A DNA stretch of 64,000 nucleotides, taken from Cupriavidus respiraculi. GTDB taxonomy: Bacteria > Pseudomonadota > Gammaproteobacteria > Burkholderiales > Burkholderiaceae. The notes under the pieces are model-generated. The model saw nothing but the letters and a program-made list of their open reading frames with translations, was not told the DNA's origin and searched no databases. The translations under genes and the position numbers were made by a program. The stretch covers positions 1,116,001 through 1,180,000 of the forward strand of contig NZ_CAJZAH010000002.1 in NCBI RefSeq assembly GCF_914271545.1, written 5' to 3'. Each line of letters starts with the position of its first letter. Positions within the stretch are counted from its first letter, which is position 1. Positions 18,330-27,651 of this stretch are shown in pieces.

Positions 18330-20120
18330 TCAGTTGGGCATGCCCTTGTTGTCCTGCCGCTCCTCGCGGTACTGGCGCTCCAGCTGGTGCAGGCGGGCAT
18401 CCACCTCGGACAGCGTGTAGAAGTCGCCGTCGCCCGCCTTGCGGGCGATCTGCAGTTGTTCGATGGCGGCCTGGAAGGCGCCGTCGATCGCGTACTTTTC
18501 GGCCAACGCCTGATGCTGTTGCAGGCGCTTGCCCTGGCCCGCATAGGCGCGCGCCAGCAGTTCCCACCATTCCGAACGGCCGCGTTCCTCGCGGGTGCGC
18601 GCGCGCAGGAAGGTCACCAGTTCGTCCAGGCGCCCCGCGCCCAGCAGCGTATCGGCATAGGCAAGCGTCACGGCATGCGACAGCGGATAGGCCCGCATCG
18701 ACGCCATCGCCTGGTTCAGCGCCTCGGGCACGCGCCGCTGCGCGCGCGCCAGCTCGATCGCCATCACGTCCAGCATCGGGCTGCCCGACGTCGCCCCGGG
18801 AATATTGCCGTACAGGCGCCGCGCCTCGGCCAGCGACTGCTCGGCCTGCGCCAGGCGGCCCAGCCGCTGCTCGGCCATCGCGATGCCGTAGTGGATGGCC
18901 GGCACGCGCATCGGCGGCGCGCTGGCCAGCTGCGATTGCAGCGCGGCCCTGGCGTTCTGCAGCTCGCTGGGCGATGTCTCCTGGATGATGCGGGCGCGCA
19001 TGCGCGCGAATTCGTAGTCGGGCGTGTTGCCGACCTTGCGCACCGACACATGGCTCGCGCGGTCCTGCATGTCGGCGATCCGCTCGGACGTCAGCGGGTG
19101 GGTGCGCACATAGGCCGGCACCGAACTGTCCGAGATGCCGGTCACGCGCTGCAGCTTCTTGAAAAAGTCCGGCATGCCCTGCGGATCGAAGCCGGCGGCG
19201 CTCAGGATCTGGAAGCCGACGCGGTCGGCCTCGCGCTCCGCGCCGCGCGAGAACGACAGCTGGTTGGCCAGTGCCGCGCCCTGCCCCCCCATCGCCAGCG
19301 CGGCGGCCGCGTCCGGGCTGCGGGTGGCGGCCAGGCCCGCCAGCACCATCGAGGCCAGCGCGATCCACATCGACTGGTCCTGGCTGGTGATGCCGCGGGC
19401 GATATGGCGCTGCGTCACGTGGCCAATTTCATGGCCCACCACGGAGGCCAGTTCGGATTCGGTATCCGACTGCACCAGCAGGCCGGTGTGCACGCCGATA
19501 TAGCCGCCGGGCAAGGCAAACGCGTTGATGGAGCGCTCGCGCACGGCGAACAGTTCGAAGCCGGTGGCGAAGGTGCCGGCGCCGGTGGAGCCCGCGAGGT
19601 TCTGCCGGCGGGCCGCCTGGACCAGCCGGTAGCCCAGCGCGTTCAGATAGTCGGCGAGCAGCGGGTCGTTCACGTAGAGCGGATCGCGGCGGATATCGCG
19701 CATGATGCGGTCGCCCAGGCGCTTCTCCATGTCGGGCGACAAGGCGGCCGTCGAGGGATCGCCCATGTCCGGCAGTTGCACGCCGCTGCCCTCCACCACG
19801 GGATTGCCGCTGCGCACGCCGAACTCGGAGCGCTGGCCCGCCTTCACGCTGCGATTCAGGTTGTCGTAGACCTGGTCGCTGGTATCGGCCGGCAAGGCCA
19901 GCGAGGGAGACGTCACGACGGCGCGCGGGGCGGCCGGCGCGGCGGATCCCTGCCCCTGGGGCCATGTGGGCATCGCGGTGAGCAGCGCCATGCAGGCGGC
20001 CAGCGCGCGCACGCGAGGGGGCGGGGCGGCGGGTCTGGCGCTGCGCACTTCGCCCGGTCCCGGAGCGGCCGGCGCGCGGGGCATGACAGGGGCGGAGCGG
20101 GCGATTCGTTTCGTGCGCAT
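18330..20120 (-). CDS. BepA-like M48 family metalloprotease with TPR-type C-terminus
   Basis: A periplasmic zinc protease of the YfgC/BepA type that handles misassembled outer-membrane proteins such as LptD (known for E. coli BepA; inferred here). The 596-residue product has a long N-terminus with a hydrophobic leader near residues 38-55, the zinc motif HEIGH at 230-234 and the third ligand probably Glu297 in AEREADRVG. The C-terminal part (from about 350) is alpha-helical with repeats resembling TPRs. It is longer than BepA (about 490). The frame stays open for hundreds of codons upstream across moaC; the ATG at 20120 precedes the leader. Divergent from moaC. Confidence 0.88.
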   Translation of the reverse strand: MRTKRIARSAPVMPRAPAAPGPGEVRSARPAAPPPRVRALAACMALLTAMPTWPQGQGSAAPAAPRAVVTSPSLALPADTSDQVYDNLNRSVKAGQRSEFGVRSGNPVVEGSGVQLPDMGDPSTAALSPDMEKRLGDRIMRDIRRDPLYVNDPLLADYLNALGYRLVQAARRQNLAGSTGAGTFATGFELFAVRERSINAFALPGGYIGVHTGLLVQSDTESELASVVGHEIGHVTQRHIARGITSQDQSMWIALASMVLAGLAATRSPDAAAALAMGGQGAALANQLSFSRGAEREADRVGFQILSAAGFDPQGMPDFFKKLQRVTGISDSSVPAYVRTHPLTSERIADMQDRASHVSVRKVGNTPDYEFARMRARIIQETSPSELQNARAALQSQLASAPPMRVPAIHYGIAMAEQRLGRLAQAEQSLAEARRLYGNIPGATSGSPMLDVMAIELARAQRRVPEALNQAMASMRAYPLSHAVTLAYADTLLGAGRLDELVTFLRARTREERGRSEWWELLARAYAGQGKRLQQHQALAEKYAIDGAFQAAIEQLQIARKAGDGDFYTLSEVDARLHQLERQYREERQDNKGMPN

Positions 20121-20234
20121 GTTGCTATGATAGCGGCCTCCGGCGGGGCCCCGGCGCAAAACGCCACGCGGGGCCGGACCGCCCGGCGCCAGCCCGCGGC
20201 ACCACCGGACACCCTCGCCACCACTCTCGCCATC

Positions 20235-20726
20235 ATGAGCCAGCTCACCCATTTCGATACCGCCGGACAGGCCCATATGGTCGACGTCGGCGCCAAGGAC
20301 AGCACGCACCGCGTCGCCATCGCCACGGGCACCATCACGATGGCGCCGGCCACCTTCGCGCTGGTGCGCGATGGCAATGCCAAGAAGGGCGACGTGCTCG
20401 GCATCGCGCGCGTCGCCGGCATCATGGCCACCAAGCGCACCGCCGACCTGATTCCCCTCTGCCACCCCATCGGGCTCACCAAGGTGGCGCTCGACTACGA
20501 ACTGGACGAGGCGTCCCACAGCATCCAGTGCACCGTGCGCACCGAAACGCGCGGCCAGACCGGCGTCGAGATGGAAGCGCTGACGGGCGTGCAGGTGGCG
20601 CTGCTGACGATCTACGACATGTGCAAGGCGGTGGACCGCGGCATGGTCATGACCAACGTGCGGCTGCTGGAGAAGCATGGGGGCAAGTCGGGGGACTGGG
20701 CGGCGGGCACGGGCGGGGCCGCCTGA
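20235..20726 (+). CDS. moaC: Cyclic pyranopterin monophosphate synthase
   Basis: Converts 3',8-cyclo-7,8-dihydro-GTP to cyclic pyranopterin monophosphate in molybdenum cofactor synthesis. The 163-residue length is standard; conserved segments include [14 protein letters not shown], the active-site stretch [13 protein letters not shown] and [20 protein letters not shown]. The ATG at 20235 opens directly at the family start (MSQLTHFD). No other moa gene is in the window. Divergent from the M48 protease, 114 bp away. Confidence 0.96.
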   Translation: MSQLTHFDTAGQAHMVDVGAKDSTHRVAIATGTITMAPATFALVRDGNAKKGDVLGIARVAGIMATKRTADLIPLCHPIGLTKVALDYELDEASHSIQCTVRTETRGQTGVEMEALTGVQVALLTIYDMCKAVDRGMVMTNVRLLEKHGGKSGDWAAGTGGAA

Positions 20727-20870
20727 CGCGCTTGCCCGGGAAAACAATGGCGCGGGCTCTTGCCTCGGACATGCGGCGCGTGCCTGGCCATCGGGTTTGG
20801 TGTTCAATGTGGGCGGGACGCCGGCGACGCTGGCGCCCGTGCAAGCGGTAACGTTTTTGGAAGGTGTACC

Positions 20871-21269
20871 TTGAACAAGCGCAAGTGTTTCCAGATCGCG
20901 CTCGCCATGGTCGTGCTGCTGACCAGCGGCGCGGCGGCGGCGCGTACCCGGGTCGGCGTCGGCGTCTATCTGGGGCCGCCCGTGGCCTACGGATATCCCT
21001 ACGGCCCCTACTACGGGCCCTACTATCCCCGCTACTACTACGCGCCGCCCGTCTACGTTCCCCCGGTGGTGGCCGTGCCCGTCAGTCCGCCTCCGCCGGT
21101 GCAGTACATCGAGCAGTCGCAGGTGGCTCCGCCCCCGCCGGCCGCATCGTCCGGCACGGCCTCGGCGCCGATGTGGCACCACTGCGAGAACCCGGAGGGC
21201 TACTACCCGTACGTGCAGCACTGCCCCGGTGGCTGGAAACAGGTACCGGCCACGCCGCCCGGGTCGTAG
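20871..21269 (+). CDS. Small exported Pro/Tyr-rich protein
   Basis: A 132-residue secreted protein, family not recognised. Translation most likely starts at a TTG (20871) with GGAAGG six bases upstream; that start opens a clean signal peptide (NKRKCFQIALAMVVLLTSGAAAA). The mature part is very rich in Pro, Tyr and Gly (GYPYGPYYGPYYPRYYY) and ends in a conserved-looking tail, HHCENPEGYYPYVQHCPGGW, with two cysteines that could pair. It resembles small envelope proteins of Burkholderiaceae of unknown role. The lipoprotein gene follows after 6 bp, so the two are co-expressed. Confidence 0.75.
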   Translation: MNKRKCFQIALAMVVLLTSGAAAARTRVGVGVYLGPPVAYGYPYGPYYGPYYPRYYYAPPVYVPPVVAVPVSPPPPVQYIEQSQVAPPPPAASSGTASAPMWHHCENPEGYYPYVQHCPGGWKQVPATPPGS

Positions 21270-21275
21270 ACGGCC

Positions 21276-21815
21276 ATGCGCGCGTATTTCCTGACACTCC
21301 TTCGTACCCTGGGGCTGATGGCAGCCGCGCTGACGGCCGGCTGCGTGGTCATGCCCAGCGGGCCGAGCGTCACCGTGCTGCCCGGCACCGGCAAGTCGTT
21401 CGATCGCTTTCGGGGCGATGACTATTCCTGCCGGCAGTACGCCCTGGCCCAGAGCGGTGGCGTCAGCGCCTCGCAGGCGGCGAACAATACCGCGGCGGGC
21501 AGCGCGCTGGTGGGCACCGCGCTGGGCGCCGCGGCCGGCGCGGCGCTCGACGGCGGCACCGGCGCGGCGGTCGGCGCGGGCGTGGGTCTGCTCACCGGGG
21601 CCGCGGTGGGCGCCAGTAGCGCGCAGTACGCGGGATACGGCACCCAGCAACGCTACGACACCGCCTATGTGCAATGCATGTACGCCAGCGGTCATCGCGT
21701 GCCGGCGTATGCGTACCCAGGCGCCCCGGGCGCGGTGGCCGTGACGCCATCGGCGCCGCCCGCACCCGCCTACTACTACCCGCCTCCGCCGCCGCCCGGC
21801 TACATGCGGTTCTGA
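21276..21815 (+). CDS. Glycine-zipper lipoprotein
   Basis: A 179-residue predicted outer-membrane lipoprotein. Lipobox LTAGC places the modified cysteine at 23. The centre (about residues 75-112) is a glycine-zipper segment (GSALVGTALGAAAGAALDGG, then GAAVGAGVGLLTGAAVGA) of the kind found in SlyB/Lpp-associated and YmdF-like proteins, and the C-terminus is Pro/Tyr-rich (APAYYYPPPPPPG). Function unknown; such segments may oligomerise in the membrane. It lies 6 bp downstream of the Pro/Tyr-rich exported protein and overlaps the end of the convergent pglL-like gene by 16 bp. Confidence 0.82.
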   Translation: MRAYFLTLLRTLGLMAAALTAGCVVMPSGPSVTVLPGTGKSFDRFRGDDYSCRQYALAQSGGVSASQAANNTAAGSALVGTALGAAAGAALDGGTGAAVGAGVGLLTGAAVGASSAQYAGYGTQQRYDTAYVQCMYASGHRVPAYAYPGAPGAVAVTPSAPPAPAYYYPPPPPPGYMRF

Positions 21816-23590
21816 GCGGACAGCGCCCGGGTAGCCACCCACGCGCAGAACTCCGCCGGCCGCCGCTCCGGCGCCACCTCGTCGCACGCCTTCGCCACCA
21901 TGCGTAACTGCGCCGCCTCGTCGCCCGCGTAGTAGAACCGCAGCCGCTCCAGCCACAGGCGGCCTTCTTCGGGCCGCCCCGTCAGCGCCAGCAGCCATGC
22001 CGTGCGCGCGATCATGGCGGGCGTCGGCAGCAGGTGCACCGCCGCGATATGGGCCGGCAGCCATTGCGCCGCATTGTCCGGCGTCAGCAATGCCTGCTCC
22101 GCGCGGTTGGCCCGCGCATGCGGAAGGAACCAGAAGCGCGGCATCGGCAGCGTCCTGTTCTGCTCGACGCTCGCGTACTCGCGCGCTTCGGTACGGCGGT
22201 AGTCCTGCCACATCGTCAGCAGGATGACGCCCGACAGCGCCACAAACACCGCCAGCACCACGCGCGCGAGCGATGCCGGCAGGCGCCAGCCGGCGAAGCG
22301 CGACGGCTCCAGCCAGCCCAGCATGAAGCAGAACGGCAGGAAGAAATACAGATAGTGCAGCGGGTACTCCAGCATCGAGTGCGCGCACAGCATGGCAAGC
22401 CACGTCAGCACGAGCACCGTCTGCCGCCGCTCCTCGTTGTCGCCGCGCCAGAGCCGGACCTTCACCACCCGCCACAGCCAGGTCGCGAGCGCGAGCGCGA
22501 CACCGGCCGTGCCCACGATGCCGGTCTTGGCCAGCAGATCGAGAATCGCGTTATGGGCATGCAGCGACATCTCGACGGTGACGCCCACCTGTTCCAACTG
22601 GTTGAACTGCGCCCAACCGAACTCGCCCCATCCCACGCCGAACCACGGGTTCGCCTGGAACATCGCCCAGGCATGCGCCCACAGCGCGCCGCGCGCGGAG
22701 GTCTGGTCCGCGGCCTGCAACTGCGCCACCGTGTCGAACAGCGACCAACCGAAAGTCTGCCCCGCCGCCTTGATGGCCGGTTGCAGGATGAACAGCATCG
22801 CCAGGATGGCGACCGCCGCGAACACCAGCCCTGCCGGCCGGCGCATCGGGTTCGCATCGCGCCGCGCATCGCGGGCCAGCCATGCCGCGACCAATGCATA
22901 GAGCGCAGCCAGACCGACGTGCAGCACACCCGTGCGTGAGCCGGAAAGGACGATGCCGGTTTCCAGCAGCAGCACCGCACCGAGCCACGCGCCGACGCGC
23001 AGCTTGCCCTGCGACGCGAGCCAGACTGAAGCGACCAGCGCCAGACCGTGGACCGTGGCCTGGTGGTTCGGCTGGTTCAGGTTGCCCCACAGGCGGCGGT
23101 TGGTTTCGTAGAAGTAGGGGGAGACGAGGCCGAAGGTATGCGGTTCCAGGTTAAAGAGCTGGATCCATTGGGCCAGGGCGCCGAGGAGGGCGGCGATGAG
23201 CAGGCCGGTGGCAACTGCGACCGGAAAGAATTGGCCGCGGTCGCCGGGCTCGGCCGCACGAAGGGCGGCGGCAAACCAGATCACCACCGTGGCGAGCACA
23301 AGGGTCCAGATCGTGGTGAAGCGGCTGCCTGTGTGATCGATGGCGCCAATCACTGCGTGCGCAAGACTTACTCCGATCAGCCAGAGGGGCAGCAGAACAA
23401 TGCTTGGGACGCCGACGGCGGAATGTGGGGACGAGAAACGACGGGCGGCGCCGAACGCGGCAACGAGGATCACGGCCAGGAGGGCGCTGGTCCACTCACC
23501 GTAGAACGTTGCCAGTGGAAGGGTGTGTTTGGAGACGAGTAACGGGACAGCTGTAGCCATCAACACTAGTCCCGAGTACAACCGAAGCAT
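21800..23590 (-). CDS. pglL: PglL-type O-oligosaccharyltransferase / Wzy_C ligase
   Basis: A polytopic inner-membrane enzyme of 596 residues with about ten or more hydrophobic segments and the large periplasmic loop of the O-antigen ligase/PglL superfamily. The loop region contains NLNQPNHQATVHGLAL and the Wzy_C stretch GVGWGEFGWAQFNQ, including the conserved histidine-containing NQPNH motif typical of PglL. PglL enzymes transfer lipid-linked glycan to serines of pilin and other exported proteins. The next gene upstream on this strand is pilA, making pilin its likely substrate. WaaL-type LPS ligation is the alternative. It ends within the convergent lipoprotein gene. Confidence 0.82.
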   Translation of the reverse strand: MLRLYSGLVLMATAVPLLVSKHTLPLATFYGEWTSALLAVILVAAFGAARRFSSPHSAVGVPSIVLLPLWLIGVSLAHAVIGAIDHTGSRFTTIWTLVLATVVIWFAAALRAAEPGDRGQFFPVAVATGLLIAALLGALAQWIQLFNLEPHTFGLVSPYFYETNRRLWGNLNQPNHQATVHGLALVASVWLASQGKLRVGAWLGAVLLLETGIVLSGSRTGVLHVGLAALYALVAAWLARDARRDANPMRRPAGLVFAAVAILAMLFILQPAIKAAGQTFGWSLFDTVAQLQAADQTSARGALWAHAWAMFQANPWFGVGWGEFGWAQFNQLEQVGVTVEMSLHAHNAILDLLAKTGIVGTAGVALALATWLWRVVKVRLWRGDNEERRQTVLVLTWLAMLCAHSMLEYPLHYLYFFLPFCFMLGWLEPSRFAGWRLPASLARVVLAVFVALSGVILLTMWQDYRRTEAREYASVEQNRTLPMPRFWFLPHARANRAEQALLTPDNAAQWLPAHIAAVHLLPTPAMIARTAWLLALTGRPEEGRLWLERLRFYYAGDEAAQLRMVAKACDEVAPERRPAEFCAWVATRALSAQNRM

Positions 23591-23656
23591 CAGTATCCCA
23601 AGCGGCGGCGACGAAGCGCGGAATGATACCGGAAACGCCTTTCGTGCCTTTCAAAT

Positions 23657-23684
23657 GCAAAGCGCCCCTTCTGGGGCGCTTTGC
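23657..23684 (-). terminator. Terminator downstream of pilA
   Basis: A perfect 12-bp stem (arm GCAAAGCGCCCC, loop of 4) lies 17 bp after the pilA stop. The T content lies in the arm and beyond it rather than as a clean run. It would separate the abundant pilin transcript from the pglL-like gene. Confidence 0.65.
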
Positions 23685-23700
23685 TGTCGGCGGGGCAAAC

Positions 23701-24177
23701 TTATGCGCGATCGAACCCGGTGTTCGCACGCACACAGGTGGCGGGACTGGCAACCGCTACTGCAGCAGTCCAAACAATTGCGGAATTGTTCGCGGCCAAA
23801 GCGGGGGTCAATGTGACCGTACAACCGCCATAGGTGTTGTCTCCCACCAGAGTGATCACTCCGTTCGTCACGTCCACAGGCGTCGTGATTCCAGCCGGGA
23901 CGTTGATGTTCGCCGCCGGGGGAACGCCGAAAGCGCCAGCGTCGCAGTCGCCTAGCGCGCCTGCGCGCTCTTGTGCGCACATCCCTACTGCGGTCTTCAC
24001 CGACGCCACGGCAGAAACCGCCGACGACCACCGGCTACGCGTCACATAGTCCTGATACTGCGGAATCGCAATCGCCGCGAGGATACCGATGATCGCGACC
24101 ACAATCATCAGTTCGATCAGCGTAAAGCCCTTCTGGATGCGGCGACCCAGTTTTTTCAGTTGTTGTACCCGTTGCAT
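23701..24177 (-). CDS. pilA: Type IV major pilin
   Basis: A type IVa prepilin of 158 residues. The prepilin peptidase site is [10 protein letters not shown]: cleavage after Gly17, Phe18 becomes residue 1 and is N-methylated, and Glu22 is the conserved Glu+5. A hydrophobic helix ([20 protein letters not shown]) follows. The C-terminal region has several cysteines, including one in GGCTV and one in PATCVRAN, which may form the D-loop disulphide. The 17-residue leader is longer than usual, but no later start exists. Ribosome-binding site AGGGG. Flanked by a sigma-54 promoter and a terminator. Confidence 0.93.
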   Translation of the reverse strand: MQRVQQLKKLGRRIQKGFTLIELMIVVAIIGILAAIAIPQYQDYVTRSRWSSAVSAVASVKTAVGMCAQERAGALGDCDAGAFGVPPAANINVPAGITTPVDVTNGVITLVGDNTYGGCTVTLTPALAANNSAIVWTAAVAVASPATCVRANTGFDRA

Positions 24178-24246
24178 ATTGACCCCTCGAAGATATTTTC
24201 GATACAAATTGGCACATTTTGTTTCATGTGATGCCGCAACCCTATG

Positions 24247-24262
24247 AGCAGGGACTGTGCCA
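24247..24262 (-). promoter_or_regulatory. Sigma-54 promoter of pilA
   Basis: On the minus strand TGGCACAGTCCCTGCT fits the -24/-12 consensus TGGCAC-N5-TTGCW with one mismatch and exact GG-N10-GC spacing. It ends 70 bp before the pilA start. Sigma-54 with the PilS/PilR two-component system drives pilA in several proteobacteria; pilSR are not in this window. Confidence 0.75.
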
Positions 24263-24422
24263 AGCCGCGAAGCTGAAAAAATGCTCGCCGGCTGACAATT
24301 TGCGGCATCGAGTGCCGTAAACGCCTCTCGAAACTGACAAATACTGTCCAAGTCCCTGACGGAACCAGGCAAATGGCCGGAAACGCCGCTTACTTCTGAC
24401 TAAAGCTCGACGTCAAAACGGC

Positions 24423-24452
24423 AACGGGCGACATAGCTCCATGTCGCCCGTT
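24423..24452 (-). terminator. Terminator downstream of terC
   Basis: A perfect 12-bp stem (AACGGGCGACAT, 6-base loop) begins 45 bp after the terC stop and is followed on the minus strand by GCCGTTTT. It should insulate pilA from terC read-through. Confidence 0.65.
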
Positions 24453-24496
24453 CGGCATAACTTGGGGGCGCATCCGCCGCCCCCGTTACAACTGGC

Positions 24497-25195
24497 TTAC
24501 CCTGCGGCGTTCGCCCCGCCCTTCTTGAGCAGCTTGCCCAGCACCACCACAAGGACGGCGCCCACCGCACCGAAGACCAGATGGGCATGCGGCACGTGCA
24601 CTTCGAACCAAGCCGCATCGACCGGATCGCTCACCAGCATTTCGCCGGCCAGATAGCCCAGCAGCGCGGCGCCCAGCACGATGATGATCGGGAAGCGCTC
24701 CATCACCTTCAGCAGCAGCGTGCTGCCGAACACGATCAGCGGAATCGACAGGCCCAGGCCGATGATGAGCAGCAGCAGCTGGCTGCCTTCCGGCCCCTTC
24801 TGCGCGGCGGCGGCCACGGCGACCACGTTGTCCAGCGACATCACCAGGTCGGCGATCAGGATGGTACGGATCGCGGCCCAGATATTGTCCTTGGCGTCAT
24901 GCCCTTCCTCGCCGTCGTCGCCGGTCAGCAGCTGCACGCCGATGTAGACCAGCAGGATGGCGCCGACGATCTTTAGGTACGGCAGGCTCAGCAGCTTCAC
25001 GGCGGCCACCGTCAGCACCACGCGCATGATGATGGCGGCGGCGCTGCCCCAGAAGATGGCCTTCTTCTGTTGGGCGGGCGGCAGGTTGCGGGAGGCGAGC
25101 GCGATCACCACCGCGTTGTCGCCGGACAGGACGATATTGGTCAGGATGATGGATCCCAGCGCGATCCAGAATGTGGTGGAAGACAGCAGTTCCAC
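24497..25195 (-). CDS. TerC family integral membrane protein
   Basis: A 232-residue inner-membrane protein of the TerC/YkoY/YjbE group, linked in other bacteria to metal (manganese) export during protein secretion. Hallmarks: LTNIVLSGDNAVVIALA near residues 18-34 and a second acidic membrane motif, ADLVMSLDNVVAVAAA, near 120; both carry the conserved aspartates that probably bind metal. Six to seven hydrophobic segments are visible. I looked for the yybP-ykoY manganese riboswitch upstream and did not find it. Monocistronic, with its own terminator. Confidence 0.9.
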   Translation of the reverse strand: MELLSSTTFWIALGSIILTNIVLSGDNAVVIALASRNLPPAQQKKAIFWGSAAAIIMRVVLTVAAVKLLSLPYLKIVGAILLVYIGVQLLTGDDGEEGHDAKDNIWAAIRTILIADLVMSLDNVVAVAAAAQKGPEGSQLLLLIIGLGLSIPLIVFGSTLLLKVMERFPIIIVLGAALLGYLAGEMLVSDPVDAAWFEVHVPHAHLVFGAVGAVLVVVLGKLLKKGGANAAG

Positions 25196-25369
25196 GGTGA
25201 GGCTCCTCGGTGTCTATGGTTGGTTCGCACTCGCGGTTTGGCTACGTTGGCCGTTCCCGATTGCGGTCTTTTGGATGTCTGCACATACGGACAACCATAT
25301 TTACCGCACGAAGCTTTCGATTAGGTTTCAACCCTTTTGCTTTCGCGCCCACCGCTGTTCCATAAACGA

Positions 25370-25398
25370 CAATGCCCCCGCAGTTGCGGGGGCATTGT
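25370..25398 (-). terminator. Terminator downstream of sucD
   Basis: ACAATGCCCCCGC-type arms form a perfect stem of at least 12 bp with a very short loop, 62 bp after the sucD stop. On the minus strand it is followed by CGTTTATGG, so the T-run is weak. It marks the end of the sucCD transcript. Confidence 0.65.
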
Positions 25399-25460
25399 TC
25401 CAATCTGTCACGGCGTGACGCTTTTTCCAGCCACGCGCGACGAACCGGCGATACGGAAAA

Positions 25461-26342
25461 CTACAGGATCGACTTCAGCAGACGGCCCATTTCCGACGGG
25501 TTCTTGGTCACCTTGATGCCGCAGGCTTCCATGATTTCCAGCTTGGCCTGTGCCGTGTCGGCACCGCCCGAGATCAGCGCGCCGGCATGGCCCATGCGCT
25601 TGCCCGGAGGCGCGGTCACGCCAGCGATGAAGCCAACCACCGGCTTCTTCATGTTGTCCTTGATCCAGTGAGCGGCGTTGGCCTCGTCCGGACCGCCGAT
25701 TTCACCGATCATGACCACGGCGTCCGTATCGGGATCGTCGTTGAACATCTTCATCACGTCGATGTGCTTCAGGCCATTGATGGGGTCGCCACCGATGCCG
25801 ACGGCCGACGACTGGCCCAGGCCCAGCGCGGTCAGCTGGCCCACGGCTTCATACGTCAGCGTGCCGGAGCGCGACACCACGCCGATGCGGCCCTTCTTGT
25901 GGATGTGGCCCGGCATGATGCCGATCTTGATTTCGTCCGGCGTGATCAGGCCCGGGCAGTTCGGTCCCAGCAGCAGCGTCTTCTTGTTCTGCTTGCGCAT
26001 GCGGTCCTTGACTTCCATCATGTCGCGCACGGGGATGCCTTCGGTGATGCAGACCACCAGGTCCAGGTCGGCGTCAACGGCTTCCCAGATCGCGGCGGCG
26101 GCGCCGGCGGGCGGCACGTAGATGACCGACACGGTTGCGCCGGTCTGCTCCTTGGCTTCCTTGACGTTCGCGTAGATGGGGATGCCCTCGAAGTCCTCGC
26201 CGGCCTTCTTCGGGTTCACGCCGGCGACGAAGCAGTTCTTGCCGTTGGCGTAGTCGCGGCATCCACGGGTGTGGAACTGGCCGGTCTTGCCGGTGATGCC
26301 CTGGGTGATGACCTTGGTGTCTTTGTTGATCAGAATCGACAT
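25461..26342 (-). CDS. sucD: Succinyl-CoA synthetase alpha subunit
   Basis: The CoA-binding and phosphohistidine subunit of the TCA-cycle enzyme that converts succinyl-CoA to succinate with formation of ATP or GTP. The 293-residue product starts [20 protein letters not shown]; CoA-binding residues lie in the Rossmann part, and the phosphorylated histidine lies in [12 protein letters not shown] near residue 246. The order sucC-sucD with 75 bp between is normal. Terminated by a strong hairpin. Confidence 0.97.
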   Translation of the reverse strand: MSILINKDTKVITQGITGKTGQFHTRGCRDYANGKNCFVAGVNPKKAGEDFEGIPIYANVKEAKEQTGATVSVIYVPPAGAAAAIWEAVDADLDLVVCITEGIPVRDMMEVKDRMRKQNKKTLLLGPNCPGLITPDEIKIGIMPGHIHKKGRIGVVSRSGTLTYEAVGQLTALGLGQSSAVGIGGDPINGLKHIDVMKMFNDDPDTDAVVMIGEIGGPDEANAAHWIKDNMKKPVVGFIAGVTAPPGKRMGHAGALISGGADTAQAKLEIMEACGIKVTKNPSEMGRLLKSIL

Positions 26343-26417
26343 GCTGTAATCCTTTGCTTTGCTAAAGCGGCGCGCGTGCCTGGCACCGCGCCCCTCGCGT
26401 TCGTGTTCGCGTCTGGC

Positions 26418-27584
26418 TTACTTGCCGGCGGCTGCGGCCACCACCTTCTGGGCGGCTTCTTCCATGGTGTCGGCCGAGATGATGGGCAGGCCCGAGTCGG
26501 CCAGCATCTTCTTGCCGATCTCTTCGTTGGTGCCCTTCATGCGGACCACCAGCGGCACGGACAGCGACACGGCCTTCGATGCGGCGATCACGCCTTCGGC
26601 GATCACGTCGCAGCGCATGATGCCGCCGAAGATGTTGACCAGGATGGCCTTCAGGTTCGGGTTGCGCAGCATCAGCTTGAAGGCTTCGGTCACCTTCTCG
26701 GTCGTGGCGCCACCGCCCACGTCCAGGAAGTTGGCCGGCTCGCCGCCGAACAGCTTGATGGTGTCCATGGTCGACATGGCCAGGCCGGCGCCGTTCACCA
26801 GGCAGCCGATATTGCCGTCCAGCGAGATGTAGGCGAGATCGAACTTCGACGCTTCGATTTCGGCCGGATCTTCTTCGTCCAGATCGCGGTACGCCACGAT
26901 TTCCGGCTGGCGGAACAGCGCGTTGGAGTCGAAGTTGAACTTGGCGTCGAGCGCGATCACCTTGCCGTCGCCGGTCAGGATCAGCGGGTTGATTTCAGCC
27001 AGCGACGCGTCGGTTTCCCAGAACGCCTTGTACAGGCCTTGCAGCGCCTGGCGGGCTTGCGCGACGCTCGCGTCGGGGATGCCGATCTTGCGGGCGATAT
27101 CGTCGGCATCGCTGTCGGCCAGACCGGTCTGCGGGTCGATGATCAGCGTGTGGATCTTTTCCGGGCTGTGCGCGGCCACCTCTTCGATGTCCATGCCGCC
27201 TTCGCTGGACGCCATCAGGGCGACCTTCTGCGAAACGCGATCCACGACCAGGCTGACGTACAGTTCCTTCTTGATGTCCGCGCCTTCTTCGATCAGCAGG
27301 CGGTTGACCTTCTTGCCTTCCGGACCGGTCTGGTGCGTCACCAGTTGCATGCCCAGGATGTTGCTGGCGTAGGTCTTGACCTCGTCCATGCTCTTGGCCA
27401 CCTTCACGCCGCCGCCCTTGCCGCGACCGCCTGCGTGGATCTGAGCCTTCACAACCCAGACCGGACCGCCGAGCTGCTCGGCTGCCTTCAGTGCGTCTTC
27501 GACCGAGAATGCGGGGATACCGCGCGGAACCGGCACATTGTATTTGCGCAGGATTTCCTTGCCTTGGTACTCATGGATATTCAT
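26418..27584 (-). CDS. sucC: Succinyl-CoA synthetase beta subunit
   Basis: The nucleotide- and succinate-binding subunit, an ATP-grasp protein of 388 residues, exactly the canonical length. It begins [20 protein letters not shown] and contains the ATP-grasp [15 protein letters not shown] stretch near residue 46 and the succinate-binding [14 protein letters not shown]. The frame remains open 85 codons upstream into the DUF2889 gene, but the inner ATG with its GAAAGGA ribosome-binding site is certain. No other TCA genes are nearby. Confidence 0.97.
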   Translation of the reverse strand: MNIHEYQGKEILRKYNVPVPRGIPAFSVEDALKAAEQLGGPVWVVKAQIHAGGRGKGGGVKVAKSMDEVKTYASNILGMQLVTHQTGPEGKKVNRLLIEEGADIKKELYVSLVVDRVSQKVALMASSEGGMDIEEVAAHSPEKIHTLIIDPQTGLADSDADDIARKIGIPDASVAQARQALQGLYKAFWETDASLAEINPLILTGDGKVIALDAKFNFDSNALFRQPEIVAYRDLDEEDPAEIEASKFDLAYISLDGNIGCLVNGAGLAMSTMDTIKLFGGEPANFLDVGGGATTEKVTEAFKLMLRNPNLKAILVNIFGGIMRCDVIAEGVIAASKAVSLSVPLVVRMKGTNEEIGKKMLADSGLPIISADTMEEAAQKVVAAAAGK

Positions 27585-27651
27585 GCGTGTTTCCTTTCGG
27601 GTAGGCGTAAATGGGTAGAGATGGAATATCTCGGCGGGTAGTGTCAGGCGA

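Larger units (their letters stand above)
24178..24496. other. pilA upstream region (319 bp without a gene)
   Basis: This stretch has a lower GC content than its surroundings. It holds the sigma-54 promoter of pilA, an AT-rich leader, and the terminator hairpin of terC. I see no open frame in it with coding character. The region between 24265 and 24420 is where a PilR-type activator would be expected to bind. Confidence 0.6.

Noticed and set aside
18330-22475. A continuous minus-strand frame of nearly 1400 codons across the M48, moaC and envelope genes
   Set aside because: At this GC content antisense frames rarely meet stop codons. Only the part downstream of 20120 has protease motifs and a leader; the rest lies opposite convincing plus-strand genes.
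25196-25330. yybP-ykoY manganese riboswitch upstream of terC
   Set aside because: I looked for the conserved GGGGAGUA-type core and paired elements and found none.
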